Shown here: one piece after another, positions 48,364-55,057 of the stretch | How the letters are laid out: each line of letters opens with the position of its first letter | Numbering within the stretch: the stretch's first letter is position 1 | NCBI GenBank assembly: GCA_041660925.1 | Contig: JBAZVI010000001.1 | Coordinates: 62,001 to 126,000 of the forward strand | Reading direction: 5' to 3' | DNA length: 64,000 nucleotides | From: Elusimicrobiota bacterium | GTDB lineage: Bacteria > Elusimicrobiota > Elusimicrobia > UBA1565 | The notes under the pieces: generated by a model | What the model saw: only the letters and a program-made list of their open reading frames with translations | Told to the model about the DNA's origin: nothing | Databases searched by the model: none | Made by a program: the position numbers and the translations under genes

Positions 48364-48392
48364 TGAACGAACGCTCGTTCATGTGCTATAAT
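48364..48392 (+). promoter_or_regulatory. promoter with TetR-type operator for SDR-thiolase operon
   Basis: TGAACGA-ACGC-TCGTTCA (48364-48381), a perfect 7-bp inverted repeat, lies immediately upstream of an extended -10 TGC-TATAAT (48387-48392). The size and symmetry fit TetR-family regulators of fatty-acid or aromatic acyl-CoA metabolism. The leader is about 65 nt, with GGAGG before ATG 48466. Confidence 0.6.
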
Positions 48393-48465
48393 AAAGAAGG
48401 ACCGGGAACCTCCCCCCCGCGGGCCGAGGACCCGGAGCCGAATCGGACATCGGAGGCGCATCGAA

Positions 48466-49260
48466 ATGGATATCAAAGGCAGCGTAGCCGTCGTGACGGG
48501 CGGAGCCAACGGCATCGGCGAGGCCGTCGTCCGCTATCTGGCGAAGGCCGGGGCGAAGGTCGCGGTCGTGGACATGTCCCAGAAGGACATCGACCGCGTG
48601 GTCGGCGAGCTGAAGGCCATGGGCGCGCAGGCCGTCGGCGTCAACGCCAACGTGACGAGCGAGGCGGACACCGCACGCTTCATCAAGACCGCCATCGACG
48701 CCTTCGGGAAGCTCAACATCGTCGTCGCCTGCGCCGGCATCATCCGCGACGGCACGATGCTCAACCTCGACAAGGAGACCGGCAAGGTCTCCCGCAAGCT
48801 GTCCTTCGACAAGTGGCAGGCCGTCATCGACGTCAACCTGACCGGGACCTTCCTCACCGTCCGCGACAGCGCGGAGGCCATGGTCAACGGCGGCTGGCCC
48901 GGCGTCATCATCCCCATCTCCTCGATCAACAAGGTCGGGCAGGTGGGACAGCTCAACTACTCCTCGACCAAGATCGCCGACGCCCTGCTGCCCAAGATCG
49001 TCATCGGCGAGTTCCAGATGAGGGGCATCAAGAACATCCGCTGCGTGGCCGTCGCGCCCGGCTACACGGCCACCCCCCTCCTCAAGGGCATGAACCAGGA
49101 CGCCCTGAAGGCCATCGTGGCCGACGTGCACCTGGGCCGGCTCGTGGAACCCGAGGAGATCGCCTCCCTCATCGGCCACTGCGTCACCAACGAGGCGATG
49201 AACGCCACGACCATCGAGATCACGGGCGGCCTCTGCTACCCGAAAGGCATCGCGAAGTAA
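48466..49260 (+). CDS. short-chain dehydrogenase/reductase (FabG-like)
   Basis: 264 residues. Rossmann motif VVTGGANGIGEAV (10-22), NADP/NAD-preference Asp in VVDMS, CAGII, and the catalytic Ser-Tyr-Lys in PISSINKVGQVGQLNYSSTK. A C-terminal EITGGLCYPKG closes the fold. It is the first gene of an operon with a thiolase, so 3-hydroxyacyl-CoA oxidation or 3-oxoacyl reduction is the probable reaction. Expression is likely controlled by the palindromic operator at 48364-48381. Confidence 0.92.
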   Translation: MDIKGSVAVVTGGANGIGEAVVRYLAKAGAKVAVVDMSQKDIDRVVGELKAMGAQAVGVNANVTSEADTARFIKTAIDAFGKLNIVVACAGIIRDGTMLNLDKETGKVSRKLSFDKWQAVIDVNLTGTFLTVRDSAEAMVNGGWPGVIIPISSINKVGQVGQLNYSSTKIADALLPKIVIGEFQMRGIKNIRCVAVAPGYTATPLLKGMNQDALKAIVADVHLGRLVEPEEIASLIGHCVTNEAMNATTIEITGGLCYPKGIAK

Positions 49261-49287
49261 CGGCCAAGAGCCGAGAGGACAACGACC

Positions 49288-50532
49288 ATGAGCAAAGCCA
49301 GCATCATCGGAGCGTACAACACGGAGTTCGGCGTCTTCGTCAAGAAGGACCCGGCCACGGGCCTCCTGACGGACACGAAGACCTACTACGACCTGCTCGT
49401 CGAGGCGGGCCGCGGAGCGATCAAGGACGCGGGCCTGGAAGCCAAGGACATCGACGCGGTCTACGTCGGTTCCTGCTCCCCCTCCTCCTTCCTTAACCAG
49501 GAGCACGTGGCGCCGCTCGCCGCCGAGATCGACCCGGCCCTGCGCTTCAAGCCGATGACCCGCACCGAGTGCGCCTGCGCCTCTTCCAGCGTGGCGCTCT
49601 ACGACGCGGTCTACGCGATCGAGTCCGGACGCTTCAAGCACATCCTCGTCGTCGGCGTCGAGAAGATGAACCTCCTGCCGACCCCGCAGATGACCCACGT
49701 GCTCGCCTGCTGCTCGCACTGGCCCAGCGAGGGCTCGCGCGGGATGTCGTTCCCCATGCTCTTCGCGGAGTACGCGAAGGGCTATCAGGCGCATCACAAG
49801 ATCAGCGACGAAGACCTCGAGAAGATGCTCTTCACCGTCGGCGCGCTCGGCTACAAGAACGGCGCCGAGAACCCGCTGGCCCAGGCGAAGAAGGGCCCGG
49901 CGACGATCGAGGCCCTCAAGGCCCTCTGCCAGCCCGACGAGCGCGGCCGCTCGAAGAACATGATGATCGCCAAGCCCCTGCGCCTGCACGACTGCTCGCT
50001 GGTCTCCGACGGCGCCGCGGCGCTGGTGGTCACCACGACCGCGAACGCGAAGACCCGCAAGAAGGCCGCCGAGATCGCGGGCATCGGGCATTCCGTCGAG
50101 CGCCTGCCCATCAACGTGCGCCCCAACATGCACGAGCTCATGGGCGGCAAGGATGCCGCGCGCAAGGCGTACGCCGAGGCCGGCATCGGGGCCTCCGACG
50201 TCGACTTCGCCGAGGTGCACGACTGCTTCACCATCAACCAGATCCTCTCCACCGAGGCGCTGGGCTTCTCCAAGGACGGTCGGGCGGGCTACGACTACAT
50301 CGACGGGCGCTTCACCCGCGACGACAAGGTCGCGGTGAACCTCTCGGGCGGCCTCAAGTCCAAGGGCCATCCCGTCGGGGCCACCGGGGCCTCGATGCAC
50401 GCGCTCATCTACAAGCAGCTCGTCGGCGAGGCCATCGGCGTGAAGGCGAAGAAGGCCGACATCGGCGTGGCCTTCAACGTCGGCGGCTCCTCGGTCACCA
50501 ACTGCGTCACCGTCATGAAGAGGCTCAAGTGA
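49288..50532 (+). CDS. SCP2-type thiolase / acetyl-CoA acetyltransferase
   Basis: 414 residues. The nucleophilic Cys is in RTECACASSSVALYDAV. The His of VHDCFTINQIL and the GGLKSKGHPVGATGAS loop are the remaining thiolase motifs, in the arrangement of the SCP2/non-decarboxylating subgroup. It lies 27 nt after the SDR gene, with GAGAGGA before ATG. The SDR plus thiolase pair suggests a terminal beta-oxidation-like cycle for an unusual acyl chain. The DUF35-like partner often seen with SCP2 thiolases is absent unless the small downstream protein replaces it. Confidence 0.92.
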   Translation: MSKASIIGAYNTEFGVFVKKDPATGLLTDTKTYYDLLVEAGRGAIKDAGLEAKDIDAVYVGSCSPSSFLNQEHVAPLAAEIDPALRFKPMTRTECACASSSVALYDAVYAIESGRFKHILVVGVEKMNLLPTPQMTHVLACCSHWPSEGSRGMSFPMLFAEYAKGYQAHHKISDEDLEKMLFTVGALGYKNGAENPLAQAKKGPATIEALKALCQPDERGRSKNMMIAKPLRLHDCSLVSDGAAALVVTTTANAKTRKKAAEIAGIGHSVERLPINVRPNMHELMGGKDAARKAYAEAGIGASDVDFAEVHDCFTINQILSTEALGFSKDGRAGYDYIDGRFTRDDKVAVNLSGGLKSKGHPVGATGASMHALIYKQLVGEAIGVKAKKADIGVAFNVGGSSVTNCVTVMKRLK

Positions 50533-50855
50533 GCCCCGCGGTCCTGACGGCCGAGAAGGAGCTCGTCTACAACGACATGTCCTTCACGCTCAGGAAGGGC
50601 GCGAAGGGCTGGGACATCGAGTACACGAAGGGGAAGACGACCGGGACGCTCGGCACCGGCCTCTTCGAGGGCGCCCCGGAGGAGGAAGCGCGGACGAAGG
50701 CGCTCGTCGTCATCCGCGACGCCTTCCCGGTCGGGGTGAAGATCGTCGGGCCGGACGTCAACCACTCGACCCGCGTCGGGGACCTCAAGCTCGTCCCCCC
50801 CGACGTCACCCATCCGAACTTCATCCATTGGGATAAAGATAGCGTTCTTCCCTAA
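50529..50855 (+). CDS. small protein of unknown function coupled to thiolase
   Basis: 108 residues from GTG 50529, which overlaps the thiolase stop (GTGA). The sequence is soluble, with SFTLRKGAKGWDIEYTKGKT, EEEARTKALVVIRDAFPVGVKIVGPDV and a terminal HPNFIHWDKDSVLP. No cysteines and no export signal. I recognise no family. Translational coupling to an SCP2 thiolase suggests a partner or acyl-CoA-related accessory subunit. The internal Met in NDMSF is an alternative start. Confidence 0.7.
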   Translation: MSPAVLTAEKELVYNDMSFTLRKGAKGWDIEYTKGKTTGTLGTGLFEGAPEEEARTKALVVIRDAFPVGVKIVGPDVNHSTRVGDLKLVPPDVTHPNFIHWDKDSVLP

Positions 50856-50856
50856 T

Positions 50857-50884
50857 CCCTCCCCCACGGGGAGGGCAGGGTGGG
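50857..50884. repeat. REP-like palindrome (CCCTCCCCCAC / GGGGAGGG) with CAGGGTGGGGGC arm
   Basis: Starts 2 nt after the stop of the small thiolase-linked gene. Its CAGGGTGGGGGC arm continues into the first unit of the 52-bp tandem array. Inverted copy of the element at 11088-11121. Confidence 0.5.
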
Positions 50885-51098
50885 GGCGAGCTGCCGTTGC
50901 ACGCTCCTAGCGCCGAAGGCAGCAGGGCAGGGTGGGGGCGAGCTGCCGTTGCACGCTCCTAGCGCTGAAGGCGGCAGGGCAGGGTGGGGGCGAGCTGCCA
51001 TTGCACGCTCCTAGCGCCGAAGGCGGCAGGGCAGGGTGGGGGCGAGCTGCCATTGCACGCTCCTAGCGCCGAAGGCGGCAGGGCAGGGTGGGGGCGAG
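50873..51098. repeat. tandem array of a 52-bp unit (4.35 copies)
   Basis: Units at 50873-50924, 50925-50976, 50977-51028 and 51029-51080, plus 18 bases of a fifth. The unit starts GGGCAGGGTGGGGGCGAG, contains TTGCACGCTCCTAGCG and ends AAGGCGGCA. The copies differ at only two or three bases, which indicates recent expansion. No coding function is apparent; short ORFs through it are period artefacts. Confidence 0.9.
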
Positions 51099-51115
51099 CC
51101 CCACAACAGACAAAG

Positions 51116-51150
51116 AAGCGGCCCGGCGGGAATCTCTCGCCGGGCCGCTT
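51116..51150. terminator. strong 13-bp hairpin
   Basis: AAGCGGCCCGGCG / CGCCGGGCCGCTT, a perfect stem with a 9-base loop, just after the tandem array. It probably ends transcription of the SDR-thiolase operon. Weak U-tract (CATT). Confidence 0.6.
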
Positions 51151-51153
51151 CAT

Positions 51154-51258
51154 TCCCCCCTCTCCCGCTTGCGGGCGTCCGCCATTCGTGTCGCGGACCT
51201 GGCGCACATCTCCCCTCTCCAGCTTGCGGGAGAGGGAGAGGGTGAGGGGCCGCAACCC
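51154..51258. repeat. pair of REP-like CCCTCTCC...GCTTGCGGG elements
   Basis: A partial copy (CCCCTCTCCCGCTTGCGGG, 51156-51174) and a complete one (CCCCTCTCC-AGCTTGC-GGGAGAGGG with a GAGAGGGTGAGGGG tail, 51213-51256). Same family as the palindrome embedded in the TrpF-like gene. Confidence 0.55.
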
Positions 51259-51319
51259 TCCGACGCCATCCTCGACTTGGCCGCGATCGAGGCCCAGCCG
51301 CTCTGAGCCGGGCCGGCCC

Positions 51320-51348
51320 TTGACTAAGTATACACTTCCGCGTATACT
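51320..51348 (+). promoter_or_regulatory. promoter and autoregulatory operator of toxin-antitoxin pair
   Basis: TTGACT (51320-51325), 17-bp spacer, TATACT (51343-51348). The perfect inverted repeat AGTATAC-N8-GTATACT (51327-51348) fills the spacer and -10, as expected for autorepression by the antitoxin or complex. Confidence 0.75.
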
Positions 51349-51366
51349 CCAGGGGAGAGGGGAACC

Positions 51367-51639
51367 ATGATCCGCTACGTAAACCTGAAGGACCTTCGCC
51401 CGAAGCTGCCCAAGGTCATGGAGGCGGTCCACTGCCGGCTCGACCGCTACGTCGTGACCAAGCGCGGCAAGCCCGTCGCCGTCGTCATCAGCCCGGACGA
51501 CTACGAAGGGATGCTGGAAACGCTCGACATCCTCGAGGACAAAGCCGGACTCCAGCGCCTCCGCCGGGCCAAGCGGGAGGCGAAAGACGGCCGCACCCGC
51601 TCCCTGGCGGACATCCGCCGCGACCTCGGCCGTGCATAA
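51367..51639 (+). CDS. Phd/YefM-family antitoxin
   Basis: 90 residues. An N-terminal dimerising DNA-binding domain (MIRYVNLKDLRPKLPKVMEAV, then RYVVTKRGKPVAVVISPDDYEGMLETLDIL) is followed by a charged toxin-binding tail (RRAKREAKDGRTRSLADIRRDLGRA). It binds and neutralises the toxin encoded next and, with it, represses the promoter at 51320-51348. Shine-Dalgarno GGGGAGAGGGG. Overlaps the toxin gene by 8 bases. Confidence 0.9.
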   Translation: MIRYVNLKDLRPKLPKVMEAVHCRLDRYVVTKRGKPVAVVISPDDYEGMLETLDILEDKAGLQRLRRAKREAKDGRTRSLADIRRDLGRA

Positions 51640-51892
51640 CATAGAGCTTACCCGCACCGCCGAAGAAACCTACCGCTGGCTCTCCGCGAAGGACCGGCGT
51701 CTCTTCGAGCGCATCGACGCGGCCCTGGACGCCCTCGCCCAAGACCCTCTGCAAGGGAAACCCCTGAAGGGCGCTCTGAGCGGAGACCGCTCCTATCGCG
51801 TCGGCAGCTATCGCATCATCTACACGATCCAGCATAACCGGCTGGTCGTCTTGATCCTCGACATCGGCCACCGCCGAGAGATCTACCGATAG
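51632..51892 (+). CDS. RelE/ParE-family toxin
   Basis: 86 residues from GTG 51632. RelE fold: ELTRTAEETYRWLSAKDRRLFERIDAALDAL, PLQGKPLKGALSGDRSYRVGSYRIIYTIQHNRLVVLILDIGHRREIYR. The basic C-terminal R-S-Y-R-V-G-x-Y-R-I-I-Y and GHRREIYR motifs are those of RelE/YoeB-type mRNA interferases. The start lies within the antitoxin gene, enforcing co-translation. Confidence 0.92.
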   Translation: MHNIELTRTAEETYRWLSAKDRRLFERIDAALDALAQDPLQGKPLKGALSGDRSYRVGSYRIIYTIQHNRLVVLILDIGHRREIYR

Positions 51893-51913
51893 GCTTATTA
51901 CCCAAAGAACGAA

Positions 51914-51947
51914 CGACCCCGCGGACAAGGCCGCGGGGTCGCTTGTT
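51914..51947. terminator. rho-independent terminator after toxin gene
   Basis: CGACCCCGCGG-ACAAGG-CCGCGGGGTCG, an 11-bp perfect stem (51914-51941) with CTTGTTT tail. May also serve the convergent gene ending at 52003. Confidence 0.85.
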
Positions 51948-52002
51948 TACGCCCTGCTTCGTCGAAGTCTACTTCGAGGCGGGAGCCGGTGCCGGAATGG
52001 CG

Positions 52003-52635
52003 TCAGCGCAGCTCGGCGGCGAGGGCGGACGCCTTGTCGATCTTGCCGAGAAGCTCGGTCCAGACGGGGACGGTCTTCGCCTTCCAGGCCGCCTCCTCCG
52101 CGTTCTTGGGCTCATAGCCCTGGAGCTTGGCGAGGTGCTTGGCGAGGATGTCGCGCGCGTAGCGCAGATCGGAGCCGACGTAGCCGGCGGTCGCCCGGAC
52201 GCCGCGTCCGGTCGAGAGTTCGGCGGAGTCCGTGACGGCCTCGGTCAGGTGACCGGCGTGGCTGCTCTTCGCGTAGCCGACCCCCGGCCCGAGGAGCTGT
52301 ATCCGGCCGTCAATCCCGATGTGCTGACCCATCTGGATGCCGAAATTCACGCCCGCGGATTCGGGCTCGGCCATCCACTCGAAGGCCGTCTTGACCGAGA
52401 GGTTGTAGCCCCATTTGTCGAGGACGAGGCGCCCGGCGACCGGGTCCTTCGCGTACTCCACCGTCAGCGCGGCGGCCTGCGCGTGCGCTTCGACGAGGAG
52501 GCCCTGCAGGCGGGACACCTTCGAGTCCTGTATGGACTGCGCGGCGGTCTCCGAGACTTCGAGGACCTGGGCGTCCCAGGACTGCGCGGCGAGCGGGGAC
52601 GACAAGCCGACGACGATGCAGAGCGTTTTCAGCAT
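52003..52635 (-). CDS. exported protein of unknown function
   Basis: 210 residues from ATG 52635. Signal peptide (MLKTLCIVVGLSSPLAAQSW), then a mostly helical domain (LEVSETAAQSIQDSKVSRLQGLLVEAHAQAAALTVEY), a Gly-rich middle (GINFGIQMGQHIGIDGRIQLLGPGVG-like) and a terminal helix. No family recognised. TACACT ends exactly 6 nt before ATG, so it is probably leaderless; the longer frame to 52710 would remove the signal peptide from the N-terminus. Confidence 0.75.
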   Translation of the reverse strand: MLKTLCIVVGLSSPLAAQSWDAQVLEVSETAAQSIQDSKVSRLQGLLVEAHAQAAALTVEYAKDPVAGRLVLDKWGYNLSVKTAFEWMAEPESAGVNFGIQMGQHIGIDGRIQLLGPGVGYAKSSHAGHLTEAVTDSAELSTGRGVRATAGYVGSDLRYARDILAKHLAKLQGYEPKNAEEAAWKAKTVPVWTELLGKIDKASALAAELR

Positions 52636-52769
52636 ACTCTGAGTGTAGCGGAATCCCCCCCGCGGCGGATGAAGCGAAAGGCCTACCGCCCCCCCCTTTT
52701 TTCGACCCATTGGCGCTTAGGACCCCGGCGCGGAGGCGGCCGCTTTTCCTTTTGAAGTATCATAGTCCC

Positions 52770-53546
52770 ATGATGAATACCCTTTCCCTCCTGCTGGCGC
52801 ATCTCCTCCCCAGCCTCGCCGCCGCGCTGGGCCTGGCGCTCCTGCTGGGCGCCCTTCGGCGGGCGCTCAAGCCCGCGCTCGAGGAAGGGGCGCAGGCCCT
52901 GGTGGGCATCTCCGTCGCCTTCGTCTCCATGATCTTCGCCTTCATCCTGGGCTTCACTCTCGTGAACCTCTGGGGGAACTACGCGGCCGCGGAGAGCGTG
53001 GTGCAGGAGGAGGCCAACGAGGTCCGAGCCATCTACCGGGTGGCGGGCTTCATGCCGGGCGGCGAGCGCCTGCATGCCCTGCTCAAGGACTACGCGGGAA
53101 GCATCGCGAAGGACGAATGGCCGGCCATGCGCCGCGGCGAAGCGAGCCCGGAGTCCGACCGCCTCAAGAACGAGGTCTGGCGCGAGACGCTCTCGCTCGT
53201 GTCCAAGGGCCGCGGCAGCGCCGTCATGTCCTCCGAGGTCCTCGACTGCCTCGTGCGCATGAACCACGCCCGCCGCAAGCGGCTGAGCATGACGGAGAGC
53301 GCGCTGCACCCGCTGCTCCTGCTGGCCCTGGCCGTCACGGGAACCTCCACCTTCATCGGCCTGCTCCTCGTCGGGGTGAAGAACCGGCGCGTGCAGTTCC
53401 TCGTGGACACGCTCGTGGCTCTCTGCATCGCCCTCAACGTCAACTTGCTCCTCTCCCTGGACCGGCCCTTCTCCGGCACGGGGTTCACCGTCTCGAACGA
53501 CGCGTTCTCGACGCTCGCCGACCGCATGAACGCGGACGCGCCGTAG
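52770..53546 (+). CDS. DUF4239-type membrane protein (bestrophin-like)
   Basis: 258 residues. TM helix at 1-22, second at about 45-67 (LVGISVAFVSMIFAFILGFTLVNLW), a cytosolic helical region with EEANEVRAIYRVAGFMP, and two TM helices near the C-terminus (LLLLALAVTGTSTFIGLLLVG; VALCIALNVNLLLSLDRPFSG). The pattern with LDRPFSG near the end is characteristic of DUF4239, a family suspected of channel function. TATCAT ends 6 nt before ATG 52770. Confidence 0.82.
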   Translation: MMNTLSLLLAHLLPSLAAALGLALLLGALRRALKPALEEGAQALVGISVAFVSMIFAFILGFTLVNLWGNYAAAESVVQEEANEVRAIYRVAGFMPGGERLHALLKDYAGSIAKDEWPAMRRGEASPESDRLKNEVWRETLSLVSKGRGSAVMSSEVLDCLVRMNHARRKRLSMTESALHPLLLLALAVTGTSTFIGLLLVGVKNRRVQFLVDTLVALCIALNVNLLLSLDRPFSGTGFTVSNDAFSTLADRMNADAP

Positions 53547-53562
53547 CGGTGCCTGCGGCAGC

Positions 53563-53599
53563 GGTGCCTGTCACTCTCCTAATGGGAGTGACGGGCACC
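53563..53599. terminator. GGTGCCTGTCACTC / GAGTGACGGGCACC stem-loop
   Basis: A 14-bp stem with one wobble and a 9-base loop, 16 nt after the DUF4239 gene and preceded by a direct repeat AGCGGTGCCTG. This looks like a dispersed GGTGCCTGTCACT-type repeat that could act as terminator. The rest of 53600-53680 holds the next promoter. Confidence 0.5.
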
Positions 53600-53680
53600 G
53601 GACTGGGTCTTTCGACCCCTCCGCGCAGCGGCCGGAAGCCTCTGTCGGCGCCGACGAGGGCGGGGTATCCTTTACCCGCT

Positions 53681-54103
53681 ATGAGAACCACCGCCTTCTC
53701 CGCGTTCCTCCTGCTCGCCCTTTCCTGTCCCGGCCTGGGACAGACCGTCCGCGGCGTCCAGCGGAAGGCCTGCAAGCCGTGGCTGCTCGCCGCGACGCTC
53801 TCCTCCGGCCGCCTCCGGGTCTCCCAGGCCGTCGAGCATGCCTGCACCCCGGAGAACGACGGGCTCTGGCGGGTGAAGTACGGCTTCGAGGACGCCTCGG
53901 GCCGCTGGGAGTACGCCTATGACGCGGCGACGGAGACCGAGGCGGCTCAGGTCAAGCGCCTGGCGCTCGAAGGCCTCTCGCAGAAGCAGGCGGACCTGGT
54001 CGTCGGAGAGCTCTCCACGGCCGTGAAGAGCTGGAAGGAAGATCCTGGCGCGGAGAAGGAAGCCGCCGTCCGGGAGCTCTTCCGCCGGCTTCTGTCGGAC
54101 TAG
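53681..54103 (+). CDS. small exported protein of unknown function
   Basis: 140 residues from ATG 53681. Signal peptide (MRTTAFSAFLLLALSCPGLGQ). The mature part has RKACKPWLLAATLSSGRLRVSQAVEHAC (two cysteines), then GLWRVKYGFEDASGRWEYAYDAAT and a charged helical tail. TATCCT lies 9 nt upstream. The longer frame from 53117 runs antisense-like through the DUF4239 gene and is rejected. It ends 5 bases from the convergent glutaminyl cyclase gene. Confidence 0.75.
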   Translation: MRTTAFSAFLLLALSCPGLGQTVRGVQRKACKPWLLAATLSSGRLRVSQAVEHACTPENDGLWRVKYGFEDASGRWEYAYDAATETEAAQVKRLALEGLSQKQADLVVGELSTAVKSWKEDPGAEKEAAVRELFRRLLSD

Positions 54104-54108
54104 CCCCA

Positions 54109-54942
54109 CTACTTCCCGACCTTCAGCTCGAACACGCTCGACCAGCGCTTGCCCGTCACGAACAAGCGCCCGGAGCCGGGATCGTACGCGATCCCGTTGA
54201 GCACGTCGTTCTCGTCGGCTGCCCGTGCGCCCGGCCCCTGGATGCCGGTCAGGTCCAGATAGCCCGTCACGCGGCCCGAGACGGGATCGATCATGACGAT
54301 GTAGTTCGTGAACCAGACGTTGGCCCAGACCCTCCCGTCGATGTACTCGAGCTCGTTGAGCGCCGCCAGCGGCTTCCCGTCGACCATCACCTGGACGCTG
54401 CCCTGGGACTGGAAGGTCGCGGGGTCGCGGAAGGTCAGCGTGCAGCTCCCGTCGCTCATGATGAGGCGCTTCCCGTCGAAAGCGAGGCCCCAGCCCTCTC
54501 CCCGGTAGCGATGCTCCCCGAGCAGTTCGAAGGTGTCGGCGTCGTAGACGAAGGCGCGCCCCTCTTTGTAGGTCAGTTGGACGAGGGTGTCGCCCACCAG
54601 GGTCATGCCCTCGGCGAACACCTCGTCGGGCGAGGCGGCCGAGCGGCGGACCGCGCCCGTGTTCAGGTCCACCTGCCGCACGACGGACTCTCCCTTGAGC
54701 CCGGTCCCCTCGTAGAGATAGCCGTCGCGCCAGAGCAGGCCTTCCGTGAACGCGCGGGGATCGTGCGGGTAGGCCTTCATGACCGTGTACGGGGTCGGCG
54801 TCAGGCCGCTCAGGAGGGCCCTGATCTTCTCCGCATCCGGCGCCGTGGAGCTGAAGGAGCCCGGCTCCTGGACCGGCGCGAGGATCTGCGCCTGCGCCGC
54901 CGCCGGGACCCCGAGCCACCACAGGAGGAGGAGCCGCCTCAT
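54109..54942 (-). CDS. exported glutaminyl-peptide cyclotransferase
   Basis: 277 residues from ATG 54942. Signal peptide (MRRLLLLWWLGVPAAAQAQ), then a five-bladed beta-propeller of the plant-type glutaminyl cyclase family: MKAYPHDPRAFTEGLLW, YEGTGLKGESVVRQVDL, EGMTLVGDTLVQLTYKEGRAFVYD, GEGWGLAFDGKRLIMSDGS, LNELEYIDGRVWANVWFTNYIVMIDP, DENDVLNGIAYDPGSGRLFVTGKRW. It converts N-terminal Gln of exported proteins to pyroglutamate, protecting them from aminopeptidases. That fits a genome whose many secreted proteins mature near AQ junctions. CATACT lies 6 nt before ATG. Confidence 0.92.
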   Translation of the reverse strand: MRRLLLLWWLGVPAAAQAQILAPVQEPGSFSSTAPDAEKIRALLSGLTPTPYTVMKAYPHDPRAFTEGLLWRDGYLYEGTGLKGESVVRQVDLNTGAVRRSAASPDEVFAEGMTLVGDTLVQLTYKEGRAFVYDADTFELLGEHRYRGEGWGLAFDGKRLIMSDGSCTLTFRDPATFQSQGSVQVMVDGKPLAALNELEYIDGRVWANVWFTNYIVMIDPVSGRVTGYLDLTGIQGPGARAADENDVLNGIAYDPGSGRLFVTGKRWSSVFELKVGK

Positions 54943-55057
54943 GCTCCCAGTATGCGCTGGAGGCGGGTCCGGCGGCTGGGCCGGAGGGGACTTTCCGACG
55001 GGGCCTTTGGACCCATACCGGGAACGGCGCCTCCGGAGCCCGTTCCTCAACCGCTGG

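Noticed and set aside
48198..48515. Longer N-terminus for the TrpF-like protein
   Set aside because: It would bury the signal peptide and run through the divergent SDR promoter and operator; GTG 48197 has CATACT 6 nt upstream.
50873..51098. Regular array considered as a CRISPR
   Set aside because: The units are contiguous 52-bp direct repeats with no unique spacers and no cas genes nearby.
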